Positions 8,860 through 19,183 are shown, numbered from the stretch's first letter. The stretch is DNA of 64,000 nt from an uncultured Colwellia sp. (GCA_913058395.1 CAJXQI010000010.1:62001-126000); one strand, 5' to 3'. The notes: generated from the sequence alone by a model not told the origin. Made by a program: numbers and translations.

Positions 8860-11646
8860 TTAAAACTTCTTAATAAAGTCAGTAGCGTCCTCTAATACCA
8901 AATCAATTTGTTCAAAAAATTCAAAGAACTCCGGCTCTAAATCATCTAAAGCAATACCACGTTTTAACTCTGTTTCTAATTCATGGGTAACCTTGCCTAG
9001 ACTTGGTACGCCAGAATAACAGCAGGCGCCATTAAGTTTATGAATTAATATTTTAAGCTGTTCTAGATCTTGTGATATTAATGCTTCAGATATACTGGTT
9101 TTGCTTTCGGGTAGGCTATTAACAAGGCCAATAAACATATCTTTGGCTAAGGTTTCTTTTTGGCCAGCGCGCTTTAGCGCTAACGGCCAATCAATAATGG
9201 TTGGTCTTGCATTTGTAATAACTTTCTCTGTTGGTGCGACAATGGCTTGAGCATTGTCATTCGCTAGTAGGCTTGAGTCACAATACTCATAAATGGAGTG
9301 ATGTAGCATAGCTTCATCTATCGGCTTAGTTATAAATGCATTAAAGCCTTTACCTAATAGTTTATCTTTTTCCTCTCCGAATACGTGAGCTGTTACCGCT
9401 ATTATTGGCGTATGTTCATTTAATGTTTGCTGGCGAATAATTGATAACGCTGAAATACCATCCAATACTGGCATTTGAATATCCATAAAAATTAAGGCAA
9501 ATTTTTCATGCCTGCATAGCTCAACCGCTTGTGCACCATCAGTAGCGGTTGTGACTTCATGAACTTGCTCAAGTAGTAGTTCATTTATTAACTTTAAATT
9601 TGCTTCATTATCATCAACCGCTAGCACCTTAATAGGGGCTTTCTTTTCAGGTAAGTCAAATAACCTTGCCTGCTCAGGAGCCTTTGCGGGTAGTAGCGTC
9701 TTGCCCAATCGTTGAACGGTTATAGGTTTACTGATGCAAGTTTTCGCACCACTTGAGATAAGGGCTTCATGTAAGCTAGGTGAGTTACTATTTATTGCTA
9801 AATGCACTGATGGAATTAAGTCCTGAAGTGTAAAAACTAGTGCTTTGAGCTCATTAAGTGCTGCTGGTGTGACATCATGTCCAATTAACGCAAAGTCAAA
9901 TGCAGACATTTGTTTTTTGTTCGACATTAGCTGTGCTAGTTCACTAGGCAGGGTTATACAGGTAGTTTTCATTTGCCAGCTTGATAATATTTCAGTAGTC
10001 GCTAAGCGGCTTGCTGCATGAGGCTCGTAATAGAGTATTGTTTTATTTGCTAAAGGCTCAGGTATTGGAGCTTGCAATGTTGGTATTGGGTTAAGTTCAC
10101 ATTGAATGGTAAACCAAAAAGTAGAGCCTTCATTCTCGATACTTTCAAAACCAATTCCACCATGCATTTCGGCAACTAAGCGTTGTGAAATCACTAAGCC
10201 TAAACCTGTGCCACCATAGATACGCGTGACACTTTTATCGCCTTGACCAAAGGCTTCAAAAATTGAATTTTTCTGTTGGTTTGATATACCGATACCGGTG
10301 TCTTGAACCGTGACTCTCATTTTATATAAGTTTTTTGCGATAACATTGCCGTCGATATTGATATCAACAGCGCCTTTATCGGTAAACTTAATAGCATTAC
10401 TGGCAAGGTTAACCAGTACTTGCTTGATGCGCATGGCATCGCCAATCAACGAGTCTGGTAATTGTGGGCTAACACGTAAAGATAATTCAATATTTTTCAT
10501 GTGGGCACTTGGTGCCAACAACGTTAATGTTTCTTCTACAGACTCTCGAATAGAAAATGGAATATTTTCGATAACCATTTTTCCTGCATCAAGTTTTGAG
10601 AAGTCTAAAATATCATTAATTATTGATAATAAATTACCGGCAGAACGCTCGATGGTTTGTAGGTGATCTCGTTGTGTATCACTCAAGCGGGTTTTCAAAA
10701 CTTGTCGAGTAAAGCCGATAACACCATTAAGCGGAGTTCTTAACTCATGGCTCATATTAGCTAAAAATTCTGATTTGACCTTGTTGGCATCTTGGGCTTT
10801 GCGCTTGGCAATATCTAACTCGACGTTTTGAATTTCAAATTGCTCTAAGCTTTCTCGTAAATCTATTGTTGCTTGATCAATGCTGCGTTGCATTTCATCT
10901 TGATAGTCACCTAGCGATTGTGCCATGGCGTTAACGCCATTTTTCAAAAAATTTAACTCACCTATCAGTTGACCGCTAATTCGGCTTTCAATTTTTCCTT
11001 CACGAATTCGATCAATGGCTAAAACCATTGAGGAAATAGGGCGAGTTACATTATTAATTAACTTAAATGAGAAAATAGCACTAATCATGATACCGAAGAG
11101 TAAAATAAAGAATGTACTAACTAATAAGTCTTGCTGTGCGTATTTAACGCTACTTTTATCTATTTGAATAGCAATGTAACCAATAACGTCAGTGTTATTA
11201 GTTAATGCGGGAGTATTATTATGTTGGGTGAGTTCATCTATTATTGGTGCTCGATAAACTAGATAATCACCGTGATCATCATATTGTGTGCGAGCCGGTA
11301 AGCTCTGGCCTGCTTTTATACGCATGGTATGCGTGTCACCGTGATAGGCACTAGTGACAAAAACTTGGTTGTCTTTGGTAAAAATCGCAATGCTTTTTAT
11401 GATGTCAGACTGACTGCGATGACTAAATCCAATAAGGGTTCTTAAACTATCTCTCTTTTTCTCTAATAATGGTGCAGCACTACTTATTGCTAGCGGATCT
11501 ATGATGCTACTGGCTCTTTGGTAAATAAATTGATCGAGCTCATGATAACGGCTATAAGATAAATAACCCGCTACAATGATACTGATGATGGCCGTAGGAA
11601 CGATCGTTAGTAAAATTACCCAATCTTTCAGGCTTATTTTATGCAT
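8860..11646 (-). CDS. barA: Tripartite hybrid sensor histidine kinase BarA
   Basis: Inner-membrane sensor that phosphorylates UvrY/GacA and so controls the CsrA-binding small RNAs and carbon metabolism. Domain order in 928 residues: membrane helix at about 9-29, periplasmic region to about 173, second helix at about 174-195, HAMP, coiled linker, HisKA with the phospho-accepting His300 (S-H-E-L-R-T-P-L-N-G), HATPase with N-A-I-K-F, D-T-G-I-G-I and G-G-T-G-L-G-L, a degenerate receiver, a full receiver with phospho-acceptor Asp722 (F-M-D-I-Q-M-P) and an HPt domain with His869 (I-H-K-L-N-G-A). It is divergent from rlmD, and the barA / rlmD-relA-mazG order is conserved in many gammaproteobacteria. 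Confidence 0.93.
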   Translation of the reverse strand: MHKISLKDWVILLTIVPTAIISIIVAGYLSYSRYHELDQFIYQRASSIIDPLAISSAAPLLEKKRDSLRTLIGFSHRSQSDIIKSIAIFTKDNQVFVTSAYHGDTHTMRIKAGQSLPARTQYDDHGDYLVYRAPIIDELTQHNNTPALTNNTDVIGYIAIQIDKSSVKYAQQDLLVSTFFILLFGIMISAIFSFKLINNVTRPISSMVLAIDRIREGKIESRISGQLIGELNFLKNGVNAMAQSLGDYQDEMQRSIDQATIDLRESLEQFEIQNVELDIAKRKAQDANKVKSEFLANMSHELRTPLNGVIGFTRQVLKTRLSDTQRDHLQTIERSAGNLLSIINDILDFSKLDAGKMVIENIPFSIRESVEETLTLLAPSAHMKNIELSLRVSPQLPDSLIGDAMRIKQVLVNLASNAIKFTDKGAVDINIDGNVIAKNLYKMRVTVQDTGIGISNQQKNSIFEAFGQGDKSVTRIYGGTGLGLVISQRLVAEMHGGIGFESIENEGSTFWFTIQCELNPIPTLQAPIPEPLANKTILYYEPHAASRLATTEILSSWQMKTTCITLPSELAQLMSNKKQMSAFDFALIGHDVTPAALNELKALVFTLQDLIPSVHLAINSNSPSLHEALISSGAKTCISKPITVQRLGKTLLPAKAPEQARLFDLPEKKAPIKVLAVDDNEANLKLINELLLEQVHEVTTATDGAQAVELCRHEKFALIFMDIQMPVLDGISALSIIRQQTLNEHTPIIAVTAHVFGEEKDKLLGKGFNAFITKPIDEAMLHHSIYEYCDSSLLANDNAQAIVAPTEKVITNARPTIIDWPLALKRAGQKETLAKDMFIGLVNSLPESKTSISEALISQDLEQLKILIHKLNGACCYSGVPSLGKVTHELETELKRGIALDDLEPEFFEFFEQIDLVLEDATDFIKKF

Positions 11647-11787
11647 TTTTTGCCGAGCTTTAGTGTAAAATCATTGGGTTAATAATCGTATAATGGCACA
11701 GTTCAAGCCAATACCAAATAGAAAATAATATACTCAGACAGCAAATATATAAATTTTGCTGTTTGTTGATGGTAAAGATAAATCACT

Positions 11788-13104
11788 ATGGCAAATTTTT
11801 TCAAAGCAAGTCCTAAAAAATCACAAGCTCAACAGCAAGTCACGGTCACTGTTACTCGCCTCGACCAGCAAGGTTGTGGTGTCGCTTCTATGGGTAAAAA
11901 ACCAGTTTTTATTGACGGCGTTTTACCTGGTGAAATAGCAGAAGTGAAAGTGTCTCAGCAAAACAGCAAGTTTGCTAAAGCAAAACTGATTAAGCTTGTT
12001 AAAAGCAGTGCCGAGCGAGAAGAAGTTAAGTGTGGCCATTATTACCAATGTGGTGGCTGTAATTTGCAGCATATGGAATATACAGCGCAAATCGATTTTA
12101 AGCAGAACAAAGTAGCGCAGTTATTTTCACGCCAATCAATTGATGGCAATTTACCTTGGCAGGCTGCGATGACCAGTGACGCTTGGCATTATCGTCGCAA
12201 AGCTAGAATTGGTGTGCAATATAATAAACGCGGCGAGCCAATTGTTGGCTTTCGACAGCGAGAAAGTAATAACCTGACTGAAATAAAGTCTTGCCCAGTT
12301 TTAGTTACTGATTTTTCTGATATATTTCTTCAGCTAAGAGGTATATTGCCAAAACTTTCTGGTAAGAATGCTATTGGACATATCGAAATAATTGCTGCGA
12401 ATAACAATGCTGTTGTAGTTCGCCAGTTAAGTAAAATGTCAAAAACAGACAAACAATTGTGGTTGCAGTTTGCTGATGAAAATCAATACTCGGTGTACAT
12501 TGATGATGGCAAGCAAGTAATGCCATTATCTGGCGATAGCGCATTATCTTATGCGTTAACTGCTACCTTAGATATTGAATTTTCGGCGACTAGTTTTATC
12601 CAAGTTAATCATAGTGTGAATCAAAGCATGGTTAAACAGGCACTTGCTTGGTTAAACCTTGAAAAAGATGATGTTGTATTAGATTTATTTTGTGGCTTAG
12701 GGAATTTTAGCTTACCTATTGCTCAATGTGTTCAATCAGTTGTTGGTATTGAAGGCGTACAGGATATGGTGCTACGTGCTGATGATAACGCTAAAGCAAA
12801 TGGTTTAAGTAACTGTCAGTTTTATCAAGCTGACTTAAACAGTGAGTGGGAAAGCCAACCTTGGGCACTATCAACTTATACTAAAGCATTACTTGATCCT
12901 GCAAGAGCTGGTGCTTATGAAGCGCTAACTCAGTTAATCAAATTCAATATTAAAAAGCTCCTATATGTTAGTTGCGATCCAGCATCTCTTGCTCGTGATA
13001 CTAAGCTGCTTGTAGAGCACGGCTATAAAATTGAAAAAATAGCGATAATGGACATGTTTTCACAAACAAAGCATGTTGAAACTATGGTAATGTTTAGTCT
13101 ATAA
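11788..13104 (+). CDS. rlmD: 23S rRNA (uracil-1939-C5)-methyltransferase RlmD
   Basis: Methylates U1939 of 23S rRNA using SAM. The 438-residue protein starts with a TRAM domain (T-V-T-V-T-R-L-D-Q-Q-G-C-G-V), then the iron-sulfur cysteines C-G-H-Y-Y-Q-C-G-G-C near residues 78-87. The Rossmann SAM motif V-L-D-L-F-C-G-L-G-N-F-S-L-P lies near 297, with D-P-A-R-A-G near 370 and the catalytic cysteine region Y-V-S-C-D-P-A-S-L-A-R-D near 392. It lies 81 bases upstream of relA, the usual neighbour. Confidence 0.95.
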   Translation: MANFFKASPKKSQAQQQVTVTVTRLDQQGCGVASMGKKPVFIDGVLPGEIAEVKVSQQNSKFAKAKLIKLVKSSAEREEVKCGHYYQCGGCNLQHMEYTAQIDFKQNKVAQLFSRQSIDGNLPWQAAMTSDAWHYRRKARIGVQYNKRGEPIVGFRQRESNNLTEIKSCPVLVTDFSDIFLQLRGILPKLSGKNAIGHIEIIAANNNAVVVRQLSKMSKTDKQLWLQFADENQYSVYIDDGKQVMPLSGDSALSYALTATLDIEFSATSFIQVNHSVNQSMVKQALAWLNLEKDDVVLDLFCGLGNFSLPIAQCVQSVVGIEGVQDMVLRADDNAKANGLSNCQFYQADLNSEWESQPWALSTYTKALLDPARAGAYEALTQLIKFNIKKLLYVSCDPASLARDTKLLVEHGYKIEKIAIMDMFSQTKHVETMVMFSL

Positions 13105-13185
13105 GTCTCAGACAATTAGGCTATTTTACATCTAGTTATTTACTAGAGGTTTATTGATTAACTTAAGTCAAAGGTAGGGAATTCC

Positions 13186-15387
13186 ATGGTTTCAGTGCGT
13201 AAATCACATCAAATGTCGGCAGCAAGCTTTGAACAATGGCTAGACACATTGGATTTAAACGCAGCCAAAAAAAAATCGTTAGAAGAGCTGTGGCAAAGCA
13301 CACATCATTTCTTTGATGCCAATACTTCTTGCCAAACTAAATCGCTAGAAATGGTCGAAATACTATCCGGTTTAAATCTTGATACCGAATCATTGTGCGC
13401 TGCTTTTATTTGCCCGCTTTTTGAATATGACCACATTTCTTTAGAGTACATTGAAGAGCACTTCTCGCCACAAATTTATATGCTTTGCAAAGGCGTAAGC
13501 CAAATGGAAGCTATTAAGGCATTGCAACAGACGCAATCAAGCCAAGTTAGTGCAAATCAAATAGATAATATCCGCCGTATGTTACTCGCGATGGTAGAAG
13601 ATGTTCGCGCAGTAGTAATAAAGCTTGCTGAGCGGTTATGCCATTTACGATTGGTTAAAAATAGCGATGAAGAAAGTCGAGTATTAGCCGCTAAAGAAAC
13701 TGCAAATATTTACGCGCCTTTGGCTAACCGTTTAGGTATTGGTCAATTAAAGTGGGAGCTAGAAGATATAGCGTTTCGTTATCTACACCCTGATGTTTAT
13801 AAAAAAATTGCCAAACAACTAGATGAAAAGCGTCTTGATAGAGAACGCTACATGGTTGATTTCGTTGATAACGTATCAAACCAACTTAAAGAATCCGATA
13901 TTAAAGGTGTGGTTTACGGACGCCCCAAGCACATTTATAGTATTTGGAAGAAAATGCAGCAAAAGTCGTTAGACTTTGAGCAATTATTCGATGTTCGTGC
14001 CGTTCGCATTGTTGTTGATGAACTACAAGGTTGTTATGGCGCATTGGGTATCGTGCATACCGGCTGGCAACACTTACCTAAAGAGTTTGATGATTATGTT
14101 GCGACACCGAAAAGTAATGGCTACCAATCAATTCATACTGTTGTTATTGGCCCTGAAGGCAAAGCTATTGAAGTTCAGATCAGAACTCAACAAATGGACG
14201 ATGATGCTGAACTAGGTGTAGCAGCACATTGGCGTTACAAAGAGGGTAGTGCAAGCGGTAAAACATCTGGCTTTGATGAAAAAGTGAGTTGGTTAAGGAA
14301 AATATTACAATGGCAGGAAGATGTTTCTGAAAGTGGCGAACTAATTGACGAACTGCGCAGCCAGGTTTTTGAAGACCGTATTTATGTTTTTACGCCAAGT
14401 GGCGATGTTATTGATTTACCAAGCGGCGCAACACCGTTAGATTTTGCTTACTACATTCATTCTAATGTTGGTCATAGTTGTATTGGTGCTAAGGTTTTTG
14501 GCCGTATTGTGCCATTTACTCATAAGTTGCAAACCGGTGACCAAGTTGAAGTGTTGCGCAGCAAAACACCTAACCCGAGTCGAGATTGGTTAAACCCAAG
14601 CCTAAACTATATTCATACACCAAGAGCAAGAGCTAAGGTTCAACACTTTTTTCGTTTACTTGACCGCGATAAAAATATTATTGCCGGAAAAGAGTTATTA
14701 GAAAATGCCTTAGCAAAGGTCCAGCTTTCCTTAGCAAAAGTTGATTTATCAGAGGCGACAGAGCGCTTTAACCTAACTCATAATGATGACCTTATTGCCG
14801 GTGTTGGCGCAGGTAGTATTCGCTTATTACAAGTGGTTAACTTTTTACAGCAACTTGATTCAAAAACTAAGCCGGTAGAAGAAATTGATCCGCAAAGTTT
14901 AGTTCGTCAACCGCAACAGGCGGGAACACAAGCTGCTGATAGTAATGGCATTACAGTTTCAGGTGTTGGTAATTTATTAACGCATATGGCGAAATGTTGT
15001 CAACCTGTGCCTGGAGATGAAATATCAGGCTTTATTACTCAAGGGCGAGGAATATCGGTGCATCGTCTTGATTGTGAACAACTTGCTAATGCTCTAAATC
15101 AGCAGCCGGAACGTGAAGTTGATGTGCAATGGGGTATCGACAATAATCAAAGCTACCAAGTTAGTATTAATATAATCGGTAGTGATCGCCAAGGTTTATT
15201 ACGCGATATTTCAACCATTATTTCTAATGAACGAGTTAGCATTATTGGCCTTGAAAGTAATACCGACCACGCAAAACAAAGTATGAGCATGGGCATAAAA
15301 GTAGAAATTAGCAATAACGAAGCATTAACGCGTTTAATGACTAAATTAAATCAACTTGATGATGTTATTGATGTTAAAAGATTATAA
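13186..15387 (+). CDS. relA: GTP pyrophosphokinase RelA
   Basis: Ribosome-associated (p)ppGpp synthetase of the stringent response. The 733-residue protein has an N-terminal pseudo-hydrolase domain that lacks the H-D-x-x-E-D motif of SpoT, as expected for a synthase-only RelA. The synthetase domain carries D-V-R-A-V-R-I near residue 270 and Y-V-A-T-P-K-S-N-G-Y-Q-S-I-H near 303. A TGS domain (V-F-T-P-S-G-D-V-I-D-L-P) begins near 402, a zinc-finger-type region (C-C-Q-P-V-P-G-D) near 605, and an ACT domain (S-D-R-Q-G-L-L-R-D-I) near 665. GGTAGGG precedes the ATG. Confidence 0.96.
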   Translation: MVSVRKSHQMSAASFEQWLDTLDLNAAKKKSLEELWQSTHHFFDANTSCQTKSLEMVEILSGLNLDTESLCAAFICPLFEYDHISLEYIEEHFSPQIYMLCKGVSQMEAIKALQQTQSSQVSANQIDNIRRMLLAMVEDVRAVVIKLAERLCHLRLVKNSDEESRVLAAKETANIYAPLANRLGIGQLKWELEDIAFRYLHPDVYKKIAKQLDEKRLDRERYMVDFVDNVSNQLKESDIKGVVYGRPKHIYSIWKKMQQKSLDFEQLFDVRAVRIVVDELQGCYGALGIVHTGWQHLPKEFDDYVATPKSNGYQSIHTVVIGPEGKAIEVQIRTQQMDDDAELGVAAHWRYKEGSASGKTSGFDEKVSWLRKILQWQEDVSESGELIDELRSQVFEDRIYVFTPSGDVIDLPSGATPLDFAYYIHSNVGHSCIGAKVFGRIVPFTHKLQTGDQVEVLRSKTPNPSRDWLNPSLNYIHTPRARAKVQHFFRLLDRDKNIIAGKELLENALAKVQLSLAKVDLSEATERFNLTHNDDLIAGVGAGSIRLLQVVNFLQQLDSKTKPVEEIDPQSLVRQPQQAGTQAADSNGITVSGVGNLLTHMAKCCQPVPGDEISGFITQGRGISVHRLDCEQLANALNQQPEREVDVQWGIDNNQSYQVSINIIGSDRQGLLRDISTIISNERVSIIGLESNTDHAKQSMSMGIKVEISNNEALTRLMTKLNQLDDVIDVKRL

Positions 15388-15414
15388 GTAGTGAGTAGGT
15401 AGAGTGAGTAAATT

Positions 15415-16215
15415 ATGTTAATGGCAAAACCCTCAATGGAAAAGCTGCGTTGGATTATGCAGGCATTGCGCGACCCTGTAACTGGCTGCCCGTGGGATAT
15501 AAAACAAACCTTTGCTTCTATTATTCCTCACACTATCGAAGAAGCTTACGAAGTTGCTGATGCGATAGAGCAAGAAGACTTTACTGAGCTTGAAAAAGAG
15601 CTTGGCGATTTGCTATTTCAGGTGGTCTTTTATAGCCAACTTGGTAGTGAAGAAAAGCGTTTTGATTTTGATAGTGTTGTTGCTGCGATTTGTGAGAAGC
15701 TAATTCGTCGCCATCCCCATATATTTGCCAGTAGTGATTTTGCATCAGACGCAGAGATTAAAGCTAATTGGGAAAACGAAAAAGTAAAGGAACGTCAGCA
15801 CAAGAATAACGACCAAGCGTTAAGTATATTGGCTGACATTCCTCGTAATTTACCTGCATTATCTCAAGCGGCTAAAATTCAGAAACGCTGTGCTCATGTC
15901 GGTTTTGACTGGGACAACATTGATGATGTATTTGCCAAAGTTGCAGAAGAAGTTCAAGAAGTAAAACAAGAGCTACACAATAACGACATTGCTTTAGCAG
16001 AAGAGTTAGGTGATTTGATGTTTGCGGTGGTTAATTTATGTCGTCATGCTAAACAAGACCCTGAAGTTATATTGCGTCAAGCCAATCAAAAGTTTACTAA
16101 GCGTTTTCATGGTGTTGAACAGCGAGTAACAAACTCAGAAAAAAACTTTGAACAACACTCTTTAGATGAATTAGAGGCTTATTGGCAACAGGTAAAGATT
16201 GTTGAAAAATCATAA
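15415..16215 (+). CDS. mazG: Nucleoside triphosphate pyrophosphohydrolase MazG
   Basis: Hydrolyses (d)NTPs to monophosphates and moderates (p)ppGpp effects in E. coli. The 266-residue protein contains two MazG repeats: C-P-W-D near residue 24, then E-E-A-Y-E-V-A-D-A-I and E-L-G-D-L-L-F-Q-V-V-F-Y near 43-75, and a second E-E-V-Q-E-V with E-E-L-G-D-L-M-F-A-V-V-N-L near 180-215. It starts 27 bases after relA, so the two are likely co-transcribed. ATG at 15421 is an alternative start two codons in. Confidence 0.95.
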   Translation: MLMAKPSMEKLRWIMQALRDPVTGCPWDIKQTFASIIPHTIEEAYEVADAIEQEDFTELEKELGDLLFQVVFYSQLGSEEKRFDFDSVVAAICEKLIRRHPHIFASSDFASDAEIKANWENEKVKERQHKNNDQALSILADIPRNLPALSQAAKIQKRCAHVGFDWDNIDDVFAKVAEEVQEVKQELHNNDIALAEELGDLMFAVVNLCRHAKQDPEVILRQANQKFTKRFHGVEQRVTNSEKNFEQHSLDELEAYWQQVKIVEKS

Positions 16216-16275
16216 TTAGCTGTTCACTAAACTACTGATAAATCTTCTTATAAAAACAAACTAACCGAGGTTGAA

Positions 16276-17076
16276 ATGTCTTCATTACCTGCACTAATTG
16301 ATTGTATTTTATCGTTAAATAACAATATTGCTACTTTAACTTTCAACCGTCATGATGTGCGTAATGCCCTGACGAGTACTGCAATCGCAGATGATATTGT
16401 CAATACCGTTGAATGGATAAATAAAACCCCAGAAATTGCCGTATTGATTATTACTGGTGCAGGCTCTGCTTTTTCTTCCGGTGGTAACATTAAAGATATG
16501 GCTGAGCGGGCAGGTGATTTCGCTGGCGATGTTCAAGAGCTTGAAAGACGTTATCGCGAAGGAATTCAACGTATTCCATTAGCATTACATAAATTAGAAG
16601 TGCCAGTTATTGCCGCGGTTAACGGCCCCGCAATAGGTGCCGGTTTTGATATTGCCAATATGTGTGACATTCGAATAGCGTCAACAAAAGCAAAATTCGG
16701 TGAGACCTTTGTTAATTTAGGCATTATTCCTGGTGATGGTGGAGCATGGTTTATGCAACGGTTAATCGGCTATCAAAAGGCTGCAGAGTTGACTTTTACT
16801 GGGCGTGTAATCGATGCTGTTGAAGCTAAAGAAATAGGCGTGGTGTTAGATGTTACAGAGCCAGAAAGCTTACTAGCCAAGGTGAATGAGCTTGCCGATG
16901 AAATAGCATCGAAACCAGTTGCTTCACTTCGTTTAACTAAACGGTTGATGAAGTTAGCCCAGCGTACTGAATTACCAGACTTCCTTGATATATGTGCAGT
17001 ATTTCAAGGTATGTGTCATAACAACCCTGAGCATTTGTCGGCAGTAAATACTATGATTGAAAAGTTGGCAAAATAG
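16276..17076 (+). CDS. Enoyl-CoA hydratase/isomerase (crotonase) family protein
   Basis: Crotonase-fold enzyme acting on a CoA thioester, probably in fatty or amino acid catabolism. In 266 residues the oxyanion-hole segments are clear: A-F-S-S-G-G-N-I-K-D-M near residue 72 and N-G-P-A-I-G-A-G-F-D-I-A near 115. The catalytic region G-E-T-F-V-N-L-G-I-I-P-G-D-G-G-A-W near 142-158 has the pattern common in crotonase-like proteins annotated as enoyl-CoA hydratases. CGAGG lies before the ATG. Substrate cannot be told from sequence. It is 60 bases after mazG and could be in the same transcript. Confidence 0.85.
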   Translation: MSSLPALIDCILSLNNNIATLTFNRHDVRNALTSTAIADDIVNTVEWINKTPEIAVLIITGAGSAFSSGGNIKDMAERAGDFAGDVQELERRYREGIQRIPLALHKLEVPVIAAVNGPAIGAGFDIANMCDIRIASTKAKFGETFVNLGIIPGDGGAWFMQRLIGYQKAAELTFTGRVIDAVEAKEIGVVLDVTEPESLLAKVNELADEIASKPVASLRLTKRLMKLAQRTELPDFLDICAVFQGMCHNNPEHLSAVNTMIEKLAK

Positions 17077-17083
17077 CTTGTTT

Positions 17084-17108
17084 TCGAGCTCAGTTATCGA
17101 GCTCAGTT
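17084..17108 (+). repeat. 12-base tandem repeat after the crotonase gene
   Basis: TCGAGCTCAGTT occurs at 17084-17095 and again at 17097-17108 with one base between. It lies in the convergent gap and has no evident role. Confidence 0.6.
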
Positions 17109-17131
17109 GTCCACACTCGACTGACCTGAAC

Positions 17132-17158
17132 ACTAGCGTATTGTTTAAATACGCTAGT
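17132..17158. other. Hairpin between convergent genes, possible weak terminator
   Basis: ACTAGCGTA at 17132-17140 pairs perfectly with TACGCTAGT at 17150-17158 around a nine-base loop. No T run follows on either strand, so a classical Rho-independent terminator is not shown. Its place between two convergent genes suggests transcript ending or 3' protection. Confidence 0.45.
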
Positions 17159-17179
17159 CCAAATAGTAATAATAGGGTT

Positions 17180-18193
17180 TTAATTACTTAATAAAGTACT
17201 TAATTGCTCAATGACGTTATCGATATTGGCTTTATTAATATCTAAGTGCGTTACTAGGCGCATAGGATTCCCTGCTGTTAGCAGAATGTTTTTGGCCTTT
17301 AGCTGCCCAACAATATTATTAATATCAATTGTGTTTGAAAATTTTGCAAATACCATATTGGTTTCTACGTGATCTTCATTTACTTCAACATTAGGTAGTA
17401 GGTTCAACTGCTGGGCTAAGTACTTAGCATTGTCATGATCTTGCTGTAATACCTTAGGGTTTTCTTCAAGTGCTATTTTTGCCGCAGCGGCTATGATACC
17501 TGCTTGTCTCATCCCGCCGCCAACAACTTTACGCCAGCGCTTGGCATCTCTAATTAAGCTTTCAGAGCCTAATAGTATCGAACCAATTGGCGCGCCAAGC
17601 CCTTTTGAAAGGCAAATAGACATTGAATCTACATGCTGGCAGATTTCGGTAATATCAACGTTTAAAGCAGTTGCTGCGTTATAGACTCTGGCACCATCTA
17701 AATGTAATTTTAGGTTATGCTGATTGGTAAATTCGCGGGCGTTAGCCATGTATTTCAAGGGTAATACTTTGCCATTAATGGTATTTTCTATACTTAATAA
17801 TGTTGTACGAGCGAAATGGCTATCGTCAGGTTTTATCGCCGCGGCTAGTTTTTCAAAGCACAAACTACCATCTTTTTCATTCTCAATAGGTTGTGGCTGA
17901 ATTGAACCAATAATTGCCGCGCCGCCGCCTTCAAACTTATAGTTATGAGCCTGTTGACCGCAAAGGTATTCATCGCCACGTTGGCAGTGTGCCATTAATG
18001 CCAATAAATTAGCTTGTGTTCCCGAGCTACAAAACATTGCATTGGCGAAACCATGTCGCTTTGCTGCCCACCGCTCTAATTCGTTTACTGTTGGGTCGTC
18101 ACCATAAACGTCATCACCTACTTCAGCATTTGCCATTGCGTCACGCATCGTTTGACAAGGGCGGGTAACGGTATCAGAGCGAAAATCAATCAT
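17180..18193 (-). CDS. ltaE: Low-specificity L-threonine aldolase
   Basis: PLP enzyme that splits L-threonine or allo-threonine into glycine and acetaldehyde in the cytoplasm. The 337-residue length is normal. The N-terminus I-D-F-R-S-D-T-V-T-R-P is diagnostic, followed by G-D-D-V-Y-G-D-D-P-T-V near residue 27, H-L-D-G-A-R near 168 and the PLP-binding lysine in C-L-S-K-G-L-G-A-P-I-G-S near 200. It is a single gene, separated from the YebC-family gene upstream by a strong terminator. Confidence 0.93.
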   Translation of the reverse strand: MIDFRSDTVTRPCQTMRDAMANAEVGDDVYGDDPTVNELERWAAKRHGFANAMFCSSGTQANLLALMAHCQRGDEYLCGQQAHNYKFEGGGAAIIGSIQPQPIENEKDGSLCFEKLAAAIKPDDSHFARTTLLSIENTINGKVLPLKYMANAREFTNQHNLKLHLDGARVYNAATALNVDITEICQHVDSMSICLSKGLGAPIGSILLGSESLIRDAKRWRKVVGGGMRQAGIIAAAAKIALEENPKVLQQDHDNAKYLAQQLNLLPNVEVNEDHVETNMVFAKFSNTIDINNIVGQLKAKNILLTAGNPMRLVTHLDINKANIDNVIEQLSTLLSN

Positions 18194-18258
18194 GGTGTAC
18201 CTCTTTTTTATTATGTTATGGACTTATGTTTTGGGCGATGACTTTAGTTTTGAGCATC

Positions 18259-18289
18259 AAAAAAGGCATCAATGATGATGCCTTTTTTT
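18259..18289 (-). terminator. Rho-independent terminator of the YebC-family gene
   Basis: AAAAAAGGCATC and GATGCCTTTTTTT flank the loop AATGAT, giving a GC-containing stem extended by A/T pairs. On the minus strand the stem is followed by a T-rich run, so it ends the YebC-family transcript 19 bases after its stop. It can also work on the plus strand. Confidence 0.85.
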
Positions 18290-18307
18290 AATCTGTATTG
18301 CGTAAGT

Positions 18308-19033
18308 TTACTCAGCAATATCAGCATTGTGGTAAACGTTTTGAACGTCGTCACAATCTTCTAACATATCAATGAATTTTGCAAAGTTAGCTAAATCATC
18401 TTCACCAGAAACTTCAGTATAAGTTTGTGGTACCCAAGTGATCTCTTCAACTTCTAAAGAATACTCCGGCATAGAGTTAGCAAACTCAGTTTTAATTTTA
18501 AAGAATTCAGTATGCGGTGCATGTACGGTAATAATGCCGTCTTCTAAATCAACGTCGGTAACGTCAATATCAGCCATCATTAATGTTTCTAATACAGTTT
18601 CTTCATCTTCACCTTTAAATGCAAAAACGGCTTGATGATCAAACATGTGTGAAACGGTGCCAGATGAGCCGATTTTAGAGTATGTCTTAGTAAAACATTG
18701 GCGAACATCTTTAATGGTACGGTTACCGTTATCTGTTAAGCAATCAATAATAACCATGCAGTTACCAGGACCAAAGCCTTCGTAGCGCGCTTCTACGTAA
18801 TCTTCACCACCAGCGCCTTTTGCTTTTTCAATTGCTTTGTCGATAACGTGTGTAGGTACTTGGTCTTTTTTTGCTTTTTCAATTAAGCGACGTAATGACA
18901 AGTTAGTATCAGGGTCTGGACTACCATTTTTCGCAATAACGTAAATTTCTTTACCATATTTTGAATAAACTTTAGTTTTTTGACCAGCCGTTTTGGCCAT
19001 AGATAATTTACGGTTTTGGTATGCTCTGCCCAT
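18308..19033 (-). CDS. YebC/PmpR family probable transcription/translation factor
   Basis: YebC-family proteins are reported as DNA-binding regulators and, more recently, as ribosome-associated factors that relieve proline-rich stalling. In 241 residues the family pattern is complete: M-G-R-A-x-Q-N-R-K near the start, [11 protein letters not shown] near 22, D-P-x-x-N-L-S-L-R near 41, R-Y-E-G-F-G-P-G near 83, and acidic C-terminus [14 protein letters not shown]. The M-G-R-A start resembles the YeeN-type paralogue more than canonical YebC, so I give no symbol. Confidence 0.9.
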   Translation of the reverse strand: MGRAYQNRKLSMAKTAGQKTKVYSKYGKEIYVIAKNGSPDPDTNLSLRRLIEKAKKDQVPTHVIDKAIEKAKGAGGEDYVEARYEGFGPGNCMVIIDCLTDNGNRTIKDVRQCFTKTYSKIGSSGTVSHMFDHQAVFAFKGEDEETVLETLMMADIDVTDVDLEDGIITVHAPHTEFFKIKTEFANSMPEYSLEVEEITWVPQTYTEVSGEDDLANFAKFIDMLEDCDDVQNVYHNADIAE

Positions 19034-19183
19034 CTGAATACGTCTCGTTGTTCATAATTAAAATTTCTATGGCTAGATTCTAACGGGTCGTGTCGGCTAT
19101 TTCTAGTGCTGTGCCCAATTGTCCTTTCAATATTTAAAAAAGCATGTGAAAATTTGATCTAAATTCTTATCAAATTATTAATT

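Noticed and set aside
10310-10666. Plus-strand reading frame inside barA
   Set aside because: It lies opposite conserved kinase-domain codons and has no ribosome binding site or recognisable product; a shadow of barA.
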